Assembly (NCBI GenBank): GCA_035499555.1
Contig: DATJYO010000071.1
Coordinates: 62,001-126,000 of the forward strand
Source: Bog-159 sp035499555
GTDB taxonomy: Bacteria; Acidobacteriota; Terriglobia; Bryobacterales; Bryobacteraceae
DNA length: 64,000 nucleotides
Direction: 5' to 3'
The position numbers and the translations under genes are program-made. Below, in pieces: positions 1-8,578 of the stretch; the first letter of the stretch is position 1, and each line of letters begins with the position of its first letter. The notes beneath the pieces were generated by a model. It worked only from the letters and a program-made list of their open reading frames with translations, did not search any database and had not been told where the DNA came from.

Positions 1-343
1 TGGTGCTGGCGTTGTACAGTCCGGCGCCTTCCCGTATTAGGAAACCTCCCATGCGCGAGCACTCAATCCCCAGCCGGTCTACCGCCAGCGATCTGTTCAG
101 ATCGTGATGCCTGTCCGCGCTCGGTTTGACTGTCTGATACAGCGCCCGGCACAATCCTTCCGTGATCCGTGAACGATCGGCAGCCGCCAGCGTGGCGCGC
201 GCCTGGTCCTCCGGAAGCGCGGCCAGGGCCGCCGCGAATTCCCGATCGGCGGCGGTGGGCTCCACGTCCGCCGCCCGGCACGGTGACCAGCACAAGGCCA
301 CGGCCGTCCACGCCATCCAACCCAGCCGAGTTGCGCACAGCAT
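1..343 (-). CDS. secreted protein of unknown function, 3' end outside window
   Basis: An open frame runs on the minus strand from an ATG at 343 to the window edge with no stop, so only about 114 N-terminal residues are visible. Residues 1-25 look like a Sec signal peptide: MLCATRLGW, then a hydrophobic stretch, with a probable cut after CRA. The mature part begins with an alanine-rich helical segment (FAAALAALPEDQARATLAAA) that resembles the start of helical-repeat (TPR-like) secreted proteins. No catalytic motif is visible. It is divergent from the gene at 464. The assignment as a real gene rests on the signal peptide and the uninterrupted frame; function is unknown. Confidence 0.55.
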   Translation of the reverse strand, partial: MLCATRLGWMAWTAVALCWSPCRAADVEPTAADREFAAALAALPEDQARATLAAADRSRITEGLCRALYQTVKPSADRHHDLNRSLAVDRLGIECSRMGGFLIREGAGLYNAST

Positions 344-463
344 AGTGCAATAGATTTTATGCTTTTTTTATCCCAGCCGGTAATATGGCGCGCTTTTGCC
401 CTACATCCTTCTTGAACGGCCCGGAAAGATGTTCACCAGGACCGGCCGGAGGGAGAAATAGGG

Positions 464-988
464 ATGGCACACAGGCGATGGGCAATCATGGTAGCGGGAG
501 CAGCGATATTCGCGGGCATGGCACAGCCGCAGACCGCGCCGGCGTCCGCGGCGAATCATACGGCGTCCGCCGTGCCGGCCGATCAGTTGGTCTGGCTGCG
601 CTACATTGCGGCGGAACTTCGGCGTGTTCATCTGGAGGTCCTGGAAGACCGGCGGGAAATAGAGCAGAACGCCAAGCAGGGCCTGGAGCGCGAACTGGAC
701 AGCATTCATTCCCGGCAAAATGAACTGCAGCAGGAGCAGGGATCCGAGGTTCAGCAGGCTGCGGACATCGAGGCTCAACTGAGCCAGTCCGGCCTGTCCG
801 CATCCGAGCGCGAAGAACTCGAGGCGCGCCGCACCGACCTGTTGTCGCTCTCACCCTCGCGCTTCGGCACCGCGCAGAACGCGCTGGTGCAGAAGGAGAC
901 TCGCCTGCGCGAGCGCCTGGCGCAGCAGGAGCGGCGCATACAAAGCATCGACCAGCAACTTGGCGAGCTGTCGTCAGGGCAGCAGTAG
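464..988 (+). CDS. secreted coiled-coil protein of unknown function
   Basis: 174 residues. The ATG at 464 follows a good ribosome binding site (GGAGGGAGAAATAGG). Residues 1-30 form a signal peptide (IMVAGAAIFAGMAQPQTAPA). The rest is almost entirely charged helix with heptad-like spacing, rich in Glu, Gln and Arg (for example LQQEQGSEVQQAADIEAQL), so an extracytoplasmic coiled coil is likely. The C-terminus repeats the pattern (RERLAQQERRIQSIDQQL). No enzyme motif and no family was recognised. It could be a periplasmic scaffold or adaptor, but that is a guess from shape only. Confidence 0.7.
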   Translation: MAHRRWAIMVAGAAIFAGMAQPQTAPASAANHTASAVPADQLVWLRYIAAELRRVHLEVLEDRREIEQNAKQGLERELDSIHSRQNELQQEQGSEVQQAADIEAQLSQSGLSASEREELEARRTDLLSLSPSRFGTAQNALVQKETRLRERLAQQERRIQSIDQQLGELSSGQQ

Positions 989-1116
989 CGTCCTCCACAA
1001 TCCCGGATCCCTTGCTGGCCCTGCGCGCGTAGTGGCTCTTTCTGCGCGCAACTATGCAAGACGCCAGATCCAAACCACAACTCTTGAAGGAGCCAAAACA
1101 CGAAAGAGGGAAATCT

Positions 1117-1629
1117 ATGACGACGAATCGAATTGCCGCAGGTGCGGCGATGTTACTGGGAGGTCTTCTGGCGGTATCGGCGCCCGCGCACGCGCAGATA
1201 TGGTCGAGTGCCGCCAGCGTTTGCGAGCCGGGGTCCGATAGCATTGGCTTGTACGCTTTCGACACCGCGGCATACAAGTTCAGCAGCGGCAACACCGGCC
1301 AGATCAAAATCCGATGCGCCGTGACTAACCCCAAGGACTCCGGCGTGCCTGCCTGGAAGACCTTGACCGTTGGCTACGTGGATCCCGATGGCACCGGTAC
1401 CGATTACCAGGTGGACGTGCAGCTTCTCCGGGTCGCCAAATCCACCGGCACCACGTACATCATCAAGACTTTCGACAGCAGTTCCTATACCGCCACGGGT
1501 GCGACGTCGAAGAGCATCACCTTTACACACACTTTCGATTTCACCAACTACGCCTACTTCTGCACCGCCACGGTCACGCGGGGGGACACCAGCCAGAGCC
1601 CTGAAGTCTGGTTCATGCAATTGAAGTAG
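1117..1629 (+). CDS. secreted protein of unknown function
   Basis: 170 residues from the ATG at 1117, chosen because GAAAGAGGGAAATCT sits just upstream and because it places a clean signal peptide at the N-terminus (hydrophobic AAMLLGGLLAVSA, cut after AHA). An upstream in-frame ATG at 1054 would bury the signal peptide. The mature protein is rich in Thr, Ser, Tyr and Asp, has three cysteines, and alternates short polar strands, suggesting a small all-beta exported domain. After the stop, an 8-bp GC-rich inverted repeat (about 1631-1661) could end the transcript. It does not match a family I recognise. Confidence 0.7.
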   Translation: MTTNRIAAGAAMLLGGLLAVSAPAHAQIWSSAASVCEPGSDSIGLYAFDTAAYKFSSGNTGQIKIRCAVTNPKDSGVPAWKTLTVGYVDPDGTGTDYQVDVQLLRVAKSTGTTYIIKTFDSSSYTATGATSKSITFTHTFDFTNYAYFCTATVTRGDTSQSPEVWFMQLK

Positions 1630-1723
1630 ACGCCGCCCGTACCTTTAGAAAATTCCGGGGGCGGCGCCGCCGATGTGGACTCCGCCCCAGTCCTTTACCG
1701 AAAGAATACATAGGAGACAACCA

Positions 1724-2221
1724 ATGAAACTCAATCTACGAGAATCCGTCGCCGTCCAACTGATGTCCGCCGCGGCTGTCATTCTGCTGCTGGCTGGAGG
1801 AGTCAAGCTGCTGCAGGGGTTTAATCCGCAACCCGATCCTCCGGGTGTTTGGGGCATGTTCGGCGTGACGCCGTCCGACACCATCCGCATCAACGTGGTG
1901 AACATGCAATTCGCAGGTTTTCCGCCCGATCCCTGTAATGTAACGCTCAAGTTCCTGGATCCCAGCGGCAAGACTCTGGAACAGCGAAGCCTCACCATCA
2001 ACACCACGCAAGCCGCATCGCTCGATTACTCGCCAGTGGGTGTCGCCGCCTTCCGCACCGAGGTCCATCCGGTCGTGTCGGTGCCCGCGAATGAGCCAAC
2101 CGGATGCAGCGCGGTGGGCAGCGTGGAGGTCTTCAATACCATCTCCGGCGAGACCTTGGTTTACGGGAACCCCATCTACGTTCCTCTGCCGCAGACCGTC
2201 AGCGGCCAGCCGCGAGAATAG
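1724..2221 (+). CDS. exported or membrane-anchored protein of unknown function
   Basis: 165 residues. The ATG at 1724 follows TAGGAGACAACC, a good ribosome binding site. Residues 12-30 are hydrophobic (MSAAAVILLLAGGVKLL), either an uncleaved anchor or a signal peptide. It is followed by FNPQPDPPGVWGMFGV, a proline-rich segment found in other acidobacterial exported proteins as far as I recall. The rest looks all-beta (TIRINVVNMQF, CNVTLKFLDPSGKTL). Only 8 nt separate the stop from the next ATG, so it is probably co-transcribed with the propeller gene at 2230. No catalytic residues can be proposed. Confidence 0.7.
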   Translation: MKLNLRESVAVQLMSAAAVILLLAGGVKLLQGFNPQPDPPGVWGMFGVTPSDTIRINVVNMQFAGFPPDPCNVTLKFLDPSGKTLEQRSLTINTTQAASLDYSPVGVAAFRTEVHPVVSVPANEPTGCSAVGSVEVFNTISGETLVYGNPIYVPLPQTVSGQPRE

Positions 2222-2229
2222 AGGCCCAC

Positions 2230-3288
2230 ATGAAAACCACAATCCTCCTGGCGATTGTCCTGGCCGCCCAAACCTTCGCCGCCAGCCGCCCGCAGATGAC
2301 GGTGATCCAGCTCACGTCCAACCCCAACTGCAATGGCAGCGGCCAATACTATCCGTCGATCAGCGGCAACGGGCAGAAGATCGCTTTCACCTCCTGGTGC
2401 GATCTGCTGCCCGGCGGAAATCCGGATCTGAATGCCGAGCTGTACATCATGAACAGCGATGGCACGGGCTTGACGCAGCTCACCTTCAGCACCGGCCCCG
2501 GCGCCGACGAACCGGCCATCTCCTACAACGGCCAGAAGGTTGTCTTCTGCTCCAATTCGGATCTGGTGCCCGGCCAGAACGCCGACGGCAACAGCGAAAT
2601 CTTCATCATCAACGCCGATGGGTCGGGCCTGCGCCAGCTCACGTTTTCGACCGGCGGCGATCCGCAGAACTTCGGCGGCAACACGCATCCACGCCTCGAT
2701 CCCAGCGGACAGCACATCGCCTTTTCGTCGGACCGCGATCTCATCGCCGGCCGCAACAGCGATGCCAATCACGAGCTGTTCGTGATCAATATCGACGGTT
2801 CCGGGCTGCGCCAGCTCACGAACACGACCGGCGGCTACGGTGTCTTCGCTACCGGCGGTCTCGATTCCACCGGTACGAAGGTGATCTTCGATTCGGACCG
2901 GGACATGGTGCCGGGCAGCAATACCGACGGCAACTACGAGCTGTTCATGATGAACGTCAACGGCGCGGGCCTGGTGCAACTGACCAACACGACCGGTGGC
3001 ACCGGATGCGTGGGGCCGATATGGACCCCCAACACCCAAATCGTGACCTTCTGGTCCGATCGCGACTTCGTCGGCAACAACCCCGACGCCGGTTACGAGG
3101 TGTTTCGCATGAACCTGAACGGCACGGGCCTGGCCCAGATCACTGCCGGCAACGGCGGTTTCGGATCCGCGCCCTGGGGCATGACCGCCGACGGCAAGAA
3201 CATCACGGTGGAGTCCGATCGCGACCTGGTACCGGGCGGAAATGCTGCGGCCAACGGCGAGATCTACCTGGTTAAGTTACAGCTTTAG
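2230..3288 (+). CDS. secreted TolB-like (PD40) beta-propeller protein
   Basis: 352 residues with a signal peptide (ILLAIVLAAQTFAA). The mature protein is built of about six repeats of roughly 52 residues. Each carries a version of SDLVPGxNxDGNxELF and then xxNxDGxGLxQLT. This DG-G-LQLT pattern is the PD40/WD40-like blade of TolB-type propellers. Such propellers bind proteins or peptides; no active-site residues are evident, so a binding or scaffolding role outside the cytoplasm is the reasonable inference. It starts 8 nt after the preceding gene. The acidic D-x-D-G loops could bind calcium, which is inference. Confidence 0.8.
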   Translation: MKTTILLAIVLAAQTFAASRPQMTVIQLTSNPNCNGSGQYYPSISGNGQKIAFTSWCDLLPGGNPDLNAELYIMNSDGTGLTQLTFSTGPGADEPAISYNGQKVVFCSNSDLVPGQNADGNSEIFIINADGSGLRQLTFSTGGDPQNFGGNTHPRLDPSGQHIAFSSDRDLIAGRNSDANHELFVINIDGSGLRQLTNTTGGYGVFATGGLDSTGTKVIFDSDRDMVPGSNTDGNYELFMMNVNGAGLVQLTNTTGGTGCVGPIWTPNTQIVTFWSDRDFVGNNPDAGYEVFRMNLNGTGLAQITAGNGGFGSAPWGMTADGKNITVESDRDLVPGGNAAANGEIYLVKLQL

Positions 3289-3338
3289 AGAACCAGGCGC
3301 GACCCGCGCCGCTTGCCCGTTTGATGGATCATGGGTAG

Positions 3339-5210
3339 ATGGATCTTGTCATCCGTCTTTCCCTGGCTGGGGGAGTCGCGCTCAGCGCGGGGTTCATGGT
3401 CCAGGCACAGGACCACTCCGGCTGGCGCGACTATGGCGGCGCCGCCGACTCCGCCCAATACTCTTCACTCTCCCAAATCAATCGCTCGAATGTGGGCAGG
3501 TTGCGCGTGGCATGGACGTATCCTACGGGCGACGGCAACAAATACTTCTTCAATCCGCTGGTGGCGGACGGCCGGATGTATGTGCTGGCGCGCAACAACT
3601 CCATCGTGGCGCTGGATGCGGCGACCGGACGGGAGGTCTGGGTCCACCCCGCCGACCCCGATACTACAATCATCACCGACCGCGGGATCAACTATTGGCA
3701 GAGCAAAGATGGCTCCGACCGGCGGCTCTTGTACGCCAGCAATCACGTTCTGCACGCCATCGATGCCCGTACGGGCGGCACGATTCCGACTTTTGGAAAC
3801 GGCGGCGGCGTAGATCTCAAGGTGGGATTGGATCGGGACCCGGCCACCATCGAGCTGGTCCAATCCACTACTCCCGGCCGCGTGTTCGAAGATCTGCTGA
3901 TCCTGGGATCGGCGACCAACCAGGGCTACGGGTCGGCTCCCGGCGATATTCGCGCCTTCGACGTGCGCACGGGCAAACTGGTTTGGACCTTTCACACGAT
4001 TCCACGTCCCGGCGAGTTCGGCTACGATACCTGGCCCAAAGACGCGTGGAAACGGGTGGGAGGCGCGAACGACTGGAGCGAGCTGTCCCTCGACGAAAAG
4101 CGCGGGATCGTGTACGTCCCGACCGCCAGCGCGAAGTACAACTTTTACGGGGCCGATCGCACCGGAGCCGATCTGTTCGCCGACTGCCTGCTGGCGCTGG
4201 ATGCCCGCACGGGCAAGCGGCTCTGGCACTTCCAGATGGTGCATCACGACATCTGGGATTACGATAACGCCACCGCGCCGAAACTCCTCACCGTCCGGCA
4301 TGACGGGAAGTCCGTCGATGTGGTGGCGCAGGTTACCAAGCAGGGGTTCGTCTGGGTGTTCAACCGGGTTACCGGCAAGCCGCTGTGGCCTGTCGAGGAA
4401 CGTCCCGTCCCGCGTTCCGACATGCCCAACGAAGAGACCTGGCCGACGCAACCATTTCCAACTCTGCCGCCGCCGTTTGCACGGCAACGGTTCACGGTTG
4501 AGGATTTGAGTCCTTTTCTATCGGCTGCGGACCGGGCTCGCTTCCGGGACGAGATCTTGAGCTCCCGCAATGAAGGACTCTACACGCCGCCGGCCCGGCG
4601 GGGGACGATCCAGATGCCGGGGAACAACGGGGGAGCGAATTGGGGCGGCGCCGCGGTGGACCCGGCGCACGGCGATTTGTTCGTGGTCTCCAAAGACCTG
4701 CCCGCGCTGCTCCGGCTTAGAACCGAAGAAAACGGGGACGCCGCTCACACCGCGAAATCCGTCCCGGAACGTTATTACACCGGCTTCGGATTCATGATCG
4801 CCAGCGACGGGCTTTCCCCGATTGCTCCGCCGTGGTCGTCGCTTACCGCCTATGACCTCAACCAGGGAACCATTCGGTGGAAGATCCCGTTGGGCGACGT
4901 GCCGGAACTGGCCGCCAAAGGGTCGAAAAACACGGGCTCTCACTTTCCCAAGGTGGGTCCGGTAGTGACCGCGGGCGGGCTGATTTTCGTAGGCACGCGC
5001 GATCGTAAGGTGCGGGCGTTAGACGCCAAAGACGGCAAGGTGCTTTGGGAATATGAACTAGCCGCGGCGCTCGAAGGAATGCCGGCGGTGTACCAGATCG
5101 GCGGGCGGGAATTTGTGGTTTTCTGCGCCGCGGCGCAGGCAGGTCTGACGCCGGCGAGCGCGGAGAAGATCCACGGAGCTTATGTGGCCTTCAGCCTGCC
5201 GGCGCTTTGA
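3339..5210 (+). CDS. PQQ-dependent dehydrogenase (quinoprotein glucose/alcohol dehydrogenase family)
   Basis: 623 residues with a Sec signal peptide (residues 1-24, cut after VQA), so it should act in the periplasm. The family oxidises sugars or alcohols using pyrroloquinoline quinone and passes electrons to the respiratory chain. Family marks visible are the W-D-Y start (GWRDYGGAADSAQYSSL), repeated blade motifs of the type ALDAxTGxxxW near residues 95, 210, 290 and 560, the HHDIWDYD segment near residue 305, and GGANWGGAAVDP near 430. Length fits the soluble eight-bladed form without the membrane domain of GcdA. There is no c-type heme CxxCH. The exact substrate cannot be read. No pqq biosynthesis genes are in the window. 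Confidence 0.88.
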   Translation: MDLVIRLSLAGGVALSAGFMVQAQDHSGWRDYGGAADSAQYSSLSQINRSNVGRLRVAWTYPTGDGNKYFFNPLVADGRMYVLARNNSIVALDAATGREVWVHPADPDTTIITDRGINYWQSKDGSDRRLLYASNHVLHAIDARTGGTIPTFGNGGGVDLKVGLDRDPATIELVQSTTPGRVFEDLLILGSATNQGYGSAPGDIRAFDVRTGKLVWTFHTIPRPGEFGYDTWPKDAWKRVGGANDWSELSLDEKRGIVYVPTASAKYNFYGADRTGADLFADCLLALDARTGKRLWHFQMVHHDIWDYDNATAPKLLTVRHDGKSVDVVAQVTKQGFVWVFNRVTGKPLWPVEERPVPRSDMPNEETWPTQPFPTLPPPFARQRFTVEDLSPFLSAADRARFRDEILSSRNEGLYTPPARRGTIQMPGNNGGANWGGAAVDPAHGDLFVVSKDLPALLRLRTEENGDAAHTAKSVPERYYTGFGFMIASDGLSPIAPPWSSLTAYDLNQGTIRWKIPLGDVPELAAKGSKNTGSHFPKVGPVVTAGGLIFVGTRDRKVRALDAKDGKVLWEYELAAALEGMPAVYQIGGREFVVFCAAAQAGLTPASAEKIHGAYVAFSLPAL

Positions 5211-5248
5211 GATCAATAACGGGTGGTAGAATCGCCTAGGAGTACGAT

Positions 5249-5527
5249 ATGGCGGAAGGCGCAGCAAGTGCAGCGGCGGCCGCGATGGCCAACGCCACCC
5301 GGGCGTCGGGGGTCATCGTTAAACTCGAACCTCAGGAGTTTACTAAAGTTCTCGCCCGCGTGAAAGATCCGTTGGTCGTGATTGCGGAGGGTGGGATTTT
5401 CGGCAAGAACTTTCACTACCTGATGAGCTACAAGGGACTGGCTTTCTTCACGAAATCGGATACCGTACTGAATCTCCCGCCCGGCGCCGAGGTCATCAGC
5501 GCGGATAGCATCTGGATTCCGGGTTAA
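5249..5527 (+). CDS. small conserved-looking protein of unknown function
   Basis: 92 residues. AGGAG lies 6 nt before the ATG at 5249. The N-terminus is alanine-rich (AEGAASAAAAAMANATRA) and the remainder is a compact alpha/beta domain (IVKLEPQEFTKVLARVKDP, then YKGLAFFTKSDTVLNLPPG). There is no signal peptide or membrane span, so it is probably cytoplasmic. It stands alone between the PQQ dehydrogenase and the convergent PilZ gene. No family or function was recognised. Confidence 0.65.
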   Translation: MAEGAASAAAAAMANATRASGVIVKLEPQEFTKVLARVKDPLVVIAEGGIFGKNFHYLMSYKGLAFFTKSDTVLNLPPGAEVISADSIWIPG

Positions 5528-5581
5528 CGCGGCGGTTGCCATGCCGCTGCGCCGCGGGCGGCCCATTCGCCCGGCGTGATC

Positions 5582-5971
5582 TCACCCCGTGACGTCGCAG
5601 GCGGTGCCCGTCTCGGTGCAGAAATCGCGCGAACCGGGCCCCTCGATTTCAAACAAGTAATCGCGGACCCGCAACACGGCGCCGCGTGCATCCGTCCGCA
5701 GGACGATTCCCTGCACCACCAACGCGACCGGACAGACATCCTGCATGGGGACCGGCCACCGAATCCGCATCGCCACACTCTCGCCCACCAGCAGCGGACT
5801 CTCGGTGCGAATCAAAGCACTGGTCCCGTTGAGTTCCACCGTCTGGCCGACGGTCTGGCAACTGGCGCCGCGCCGGCTGACGCAGAGCCGCAGAGGCTGG
5901 CCGAAGTGGTATCGCCACTCCCGGCGGCGCTCCAGTTGGGCTTCATGCGGCGGCATCGGTTTGCCTTTCAT
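5582..5971 (-). CDS. PilZ-domain protein, putative c-di-GMP receptor
   Basis: 129 residues from the ATG at 5971, preceded by GGGAG with 8 nt spacing; a TTG one codon upstream is the alternative. PilZ domains bind cyclic di-GMP through an RxxxR motif and a D/NxSxxG motif. Here the N-terminus carries ERRREWRYHF, which supplies the arginines, and the middle carries VELNGTSALIRTESPL, which corresponds to the second motif with Gly-Thr-Ser in place of the usual spacing. The rest is beta-barrel-like. Its place beside the flagellar island suggests a motility or surface switch role, but that is context only. There is no output domain. Confidence 0.7.
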   Translation of the reverse strand: MKGKPMPPHEAQLERRREWRYHFGQPLRLCVSRRGASCQTVGQTVELNGTSALIRTESPLLVGESVAMRIRWPVPMQDVCPVALVVQGIVLRTDARGAVLRVRDYLFEIEGPGSRDFCTETGTACDVTG

Positions 5972-6115
5972 CAATTCTGCTCCCGTCCGATGTGGGCCGG
6001 CGGTCCCAGAAGTACTCAGGACGGTTCATCGGCCCGCTGTTTACTATGGATATTGTTGTTATTCCCTACTCCTACATGTGATTATAGCTACGAAGGTTAA
6101 TCGACAGGGAAACCT

Positions 6116-6781
6116 ATGAGCTCATGGAGTAATGTCGGCCCGCTAACCTCGCAGAACTACTTGTACCCGGCCGCCTCGGGGCAGAAGCCCGCCGCGCCGT
6201 CCAACCCGTCCGCCGAGGAGTCGCCGGCGGAACCGGCTGATGTGGTTGACATCGGCAGCATCACCCGCAATGAGGTCATGGAGACCGGCAGGATCGCCCT
6301 CCTGAACCAGTCGGGCAATTTGACCAGCGATCAAGCGTCGCAGCTCTATCAGCAACTGGCCGCCATCCAGGCTCAGATCAAGGCGGACGAACAGGCCAAC
6401 GGGGGGACGCTGACAGACGAGAATAAGCAGGCGATCGCACAGTCGCAGAACCAACTGAGCGCCGCGATTTATTCGGATGCGCACGGCGGTGCGGCGCCGC
6501 CCGCGACGCCGCAGGCCGCCGGTGCGGCCGACAAACGCGCCGCGGCTCAGGCCGGCCGCATCCTGCTCAACGAAAAAGCCGGCAACCTGAGCGCCGACCA
6601 GGTGACCCAGCTAGCCGCCACCGAGACGCAGATCGACAACACTATTCTGGCCGATAAGCAAGCCAATGGCGGCACGCTGACAGCCGCCCAAGCGTACACC
6701 ATCAACCAGATGCAGAGCGCTGCCAGCAAAACGATCTACGACGAGGCGCACCCGCCCGTGGATTCAATTCCCAGCGCGTGA
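6116..6781 (+). CDS. duplicated-helical-repeat protein at the edge of the flagellar island
   Basis: 221 residues; AGGGAAACCT precedes the ATG at 6116. After a disordered Pro/Ala/Ser leader (to about residue 45) it contains two copies of a helical unit of about 70 residues. Copy one has GRIALLNQSGNLTSDQ, then KADEQANGGTLTDENK and AAIYSDAH. Copy two has GRILLNEKAGNLSADQ, then LADKQANGGTLTAAQ and KTIYDEAH. An alanine-rich linker joins them. The leader contains PADVVDIGSITRNE, reminiscent of the VDIS motif of FlgM-like secreted regulators. There is no signal peptide. Its 3' end overlaps fliJ by 18 bp on the opposite strand. Function unknown. Confidence 0.65.
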   Translation: MSSWSNVGPLTSQNYLYPAASGQKPAAPSNPSAEESPAEPADVVDIGSITRNEVMETGRIALLNQSGNLTSDQASQLYQQLAAIQAQIKADEQANGGTLTDENKQAIAQSQNQLSAAIYSDAHGGAAPPATPQAAGAADKRAAAQAGRILLNEKAGNLSADQVTQLAATETQIDNTILADKQANGGTLTAAQAYTINQMQSAASKTIYDEAHPPVDSIPSA

Positions 6782-7246
6782 CGCCGGTGCGCCGGCGCTG
6801 TGAGCCCGGCGGCTGGCCGCGGTCCACTTGGAAAGATAGTTCTCGGCAGCCAGGTTTTCGAGCGCCCGATCCTCAACATAAAGATGCTCCGCTAATTGTC
6901 TTTCGCGCAGCTTCTCCACCAGGCGCAAACGCCGCTGCGCCGCCCGCACCACCGCCATCTGGTCTTTTACGTCGGTCTGGCGGCGGCTCTCCTCGTGCTC
7001 CATTTCGGCCGCCTGTATTTTGGCGCGCAAGCGATAGAAGCCCAGGGCGGCCAGGTCGTGGGCCGCGATCAGCGCGCTGGACATAACCTCGCGCTCGATG
7101 CGCAAGTTATCCGCCCGGAACCGGGCGATGCGTTCCTGTATGTGGCTGAGCGCGCCCAGGCAGAGCGTCAGACGGTTCTCTTCCAGTCGGCACTGCGTCT
7201 GGTACCACTCCAGGACGCGGCGCAGGCGGAATTCGAACGTGGGCAT
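6764..7246 (-). CDS. fliJ: flagellar export chaperone FliJ
   Basis: 160 residues, nearly all helical and charged, with the FliJ-type start FEFRLRRVLEWYQ and a long coiled coil (VVRAAQRRLRLVEKLRERQL) to about residue 130. FliJ sits in the centre of the FliI ATPase ring and links it to the export gate protein FlhA. Sequence identity within the family is low, so the call leans on length, the opening motif and the position 9 nt after fliI at the end of the flgB-to-fliJ run. The Ala/Ser/Arg-rich C-terminus overlaps the convergent gene at 6116-6781. Confidence 0.82.
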   Translation of the reverse strand: MPTFEFRLRRVLEWYQTQCRLEENRLTLCLGALSHIQERIARFRADNLRIEREVMSSALIAAHDLAALGFYRLRAKIQAAEMEHEESRRQTDVKDQMAVVRAAQRRLRLVEKLRERQLAEHLYVEDRALENLAAENYLSKWTAASRRAHSAGAPASRAGN

Positions 7247-7255
7247 GGGGCGAAG

Positions 7256-8578
7256 TTATAGCTTGCCCGCAATACTCTGCATGCGGGCCAGGGTATCCGG
7301 CAGGGGCGAAGCGCCGGCGTCCTGCTGCAGAAACGCATTGATCTCCGGACGAACGCGGACCGCCGCATCCAGTTTGGGGTTGGCGCCGCTGACATAGGCT
7401 CCCAGCTCGATCAGGTCCTTGGATTCGTCATACACCGCCAGCGCCTCGCGTATCTTCTTCGCGGCGCGCAGATCCTCCGGCTCGGTCAGCTGGTTGGAGA
7501 GACGGCTCAGGGAATGCATCACGTCGATGGCGGGATAGTGGCTGGCCGCGGCCAGGCGGCGTGACAGGGTGATGTGTCCATCGAGGATCGAGCGGACGGC
7601 GTCGCTAATCGGCTCGTTGAAATCGTCGCCCTCCACCAGCACGGTGAAGAAACCGGTAATCGAGCCCTGCTGGAAGTTGCCGGCGCGTTCCAGCACTCTG
7701 GGCAGAAGATTGAAGACGGATGGAGTGTAGCCCTTCTGGCTGGGAGGCTCGCCGGCGGCCAGGCCGATCTCGCGTTGGGCCATGGCCATGCGGGTGACCG
7801 AATCCATGATCAACAGGACGTCGGCGCCCTGGTCGCGAAAATACTCGGCGATGGCCAGCGCCACGAACGTCGCGCGGACTCTGAGCGGCGCCGGCCGGTC
7901 GGATGTGGCGCAAACCACTACCGACCGCTGGATGCCGTCCGCGCCCAGGTCGTGTTCCAAAAACGCCCGCACCTCGCGATTACGTTCGCCGATGAGCGCG
8001 ATCACGGTGACGTGGGCGGAATTGTGGCGGGCCATGTCGCCCAGCAGCGTGCTCTTTCCCACGCCGCTCCCGCCGAAGATGCCCATGCGCTGCCCTTTCC
8101 CGCAGGGGATCAGACCATCGATGGCGCGCACGCCGGTGTGAATCCGTTGGGTGATATGTTCGCGGTCGAGAGGACTGCCTGGAGACCGGTACAGCGGGTA
8201 CGAGGCGGCCCGGCGGATGGGCGGTTTCCGGTCGATGACCCGGCCGAAGCCGTCCAGAACGCGGCCCACCAGTTCCGGGCCCACCACGACCTGCGCGTCG
8301 TCGGGGCGCGCGATCACCTGGTCGCCTAACTGGATTCCATCGATCTCTTCGAGTGCCATGGACAGCACGTGGGTGTCCCGGAACCCTACGACCTGGGTGC
8401 GGATACGGCGTCCCGCCGAGGTGATCACTTCGCAGCAATCGCCGATGGCGACTGCGGGACCGCGGGAGGCCACCAGCAGTCCCACCAGTTCCACCACCTC
8501 GCCGGTCCAGGGCAGCAACTGCGTGTTGCGGACCTGCGCGATATACGAATCGAAGTTCAGGGAGAGGGTCGAAGTCAA
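7256..8578 (-). CDS. fliI: flagellum-specific export ATPase FliI
   Basis: 440 residues. FliI is the hexameric F1-beta-like ATPase that feeds substrates to the flagellar export gate at the inner membrane. Visible are the Walker A loop GGSGVGKST near residue 175, RDQGADVLLIMDSVTR (Walker B region) and the family segment AAGEPPSQKGYTPSVF. The start is taken as a TTG at 8578 that overlaps the fliH stop (TTGA), because codons upstream lie inside fliH and do not look like FliI. The N-terminus then reads TSTLSLNFDSYIAQV, fitting the family. Translational coupling to fliH is likely. Confidence 0.95.
   Translation of the reverse strand: MTSTLSLNFDSYIAQVRNTQLLPWTGEVVELVGLLVASRGPAVAIGDCCEVITSAGRRIRTQVVGFRDTHVLSMALEEIDGIQLGDQVIARPDDAQVVVGPELVGRVLDGFGRVIDRKPPIRRAASYPLYRSPGSPLDREHITQRIHTGVRAIDGLIPCGKGQRMGIFGGSGVGKSTLLGDMARHNSAHVTVIALIGERNREVRAFLEHDLGADGIQRSVVVCATSDRPAPLRVRATFVALAIAEYFRDQGADVLLIMDSVTRMAMAQREIGLAAGEPPSQKGYTPSVFNLLPRVLERAGNFQQGSITGFFTVLVEGDDFNEPISDAVRSILDGHITLSRRLAAASHYPAIDVMHSLSRLSNQLTEPEDLRAAKKIREALAVYDESKDLIELGAYVSGANPKLDAAVRVRPEINAFLQQDAGASPLPDTLARMQSIAGKL

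Noticed and set aside
486..1334. Long minus-strand frame of 282 codons
   Set aside because: It is antisense to two genes with signal peptides and good ribosome sites, and its product is Arg/Ala/Pro-rich low complexity.
2040..3275. Plus-strand frame of 411 codons over the propeller gene
   Set aside because: Arg/His/Gln-rich product typical of an out-of-frame GC-rich gene; the overlapping frame encodes clear PD40 repeats.
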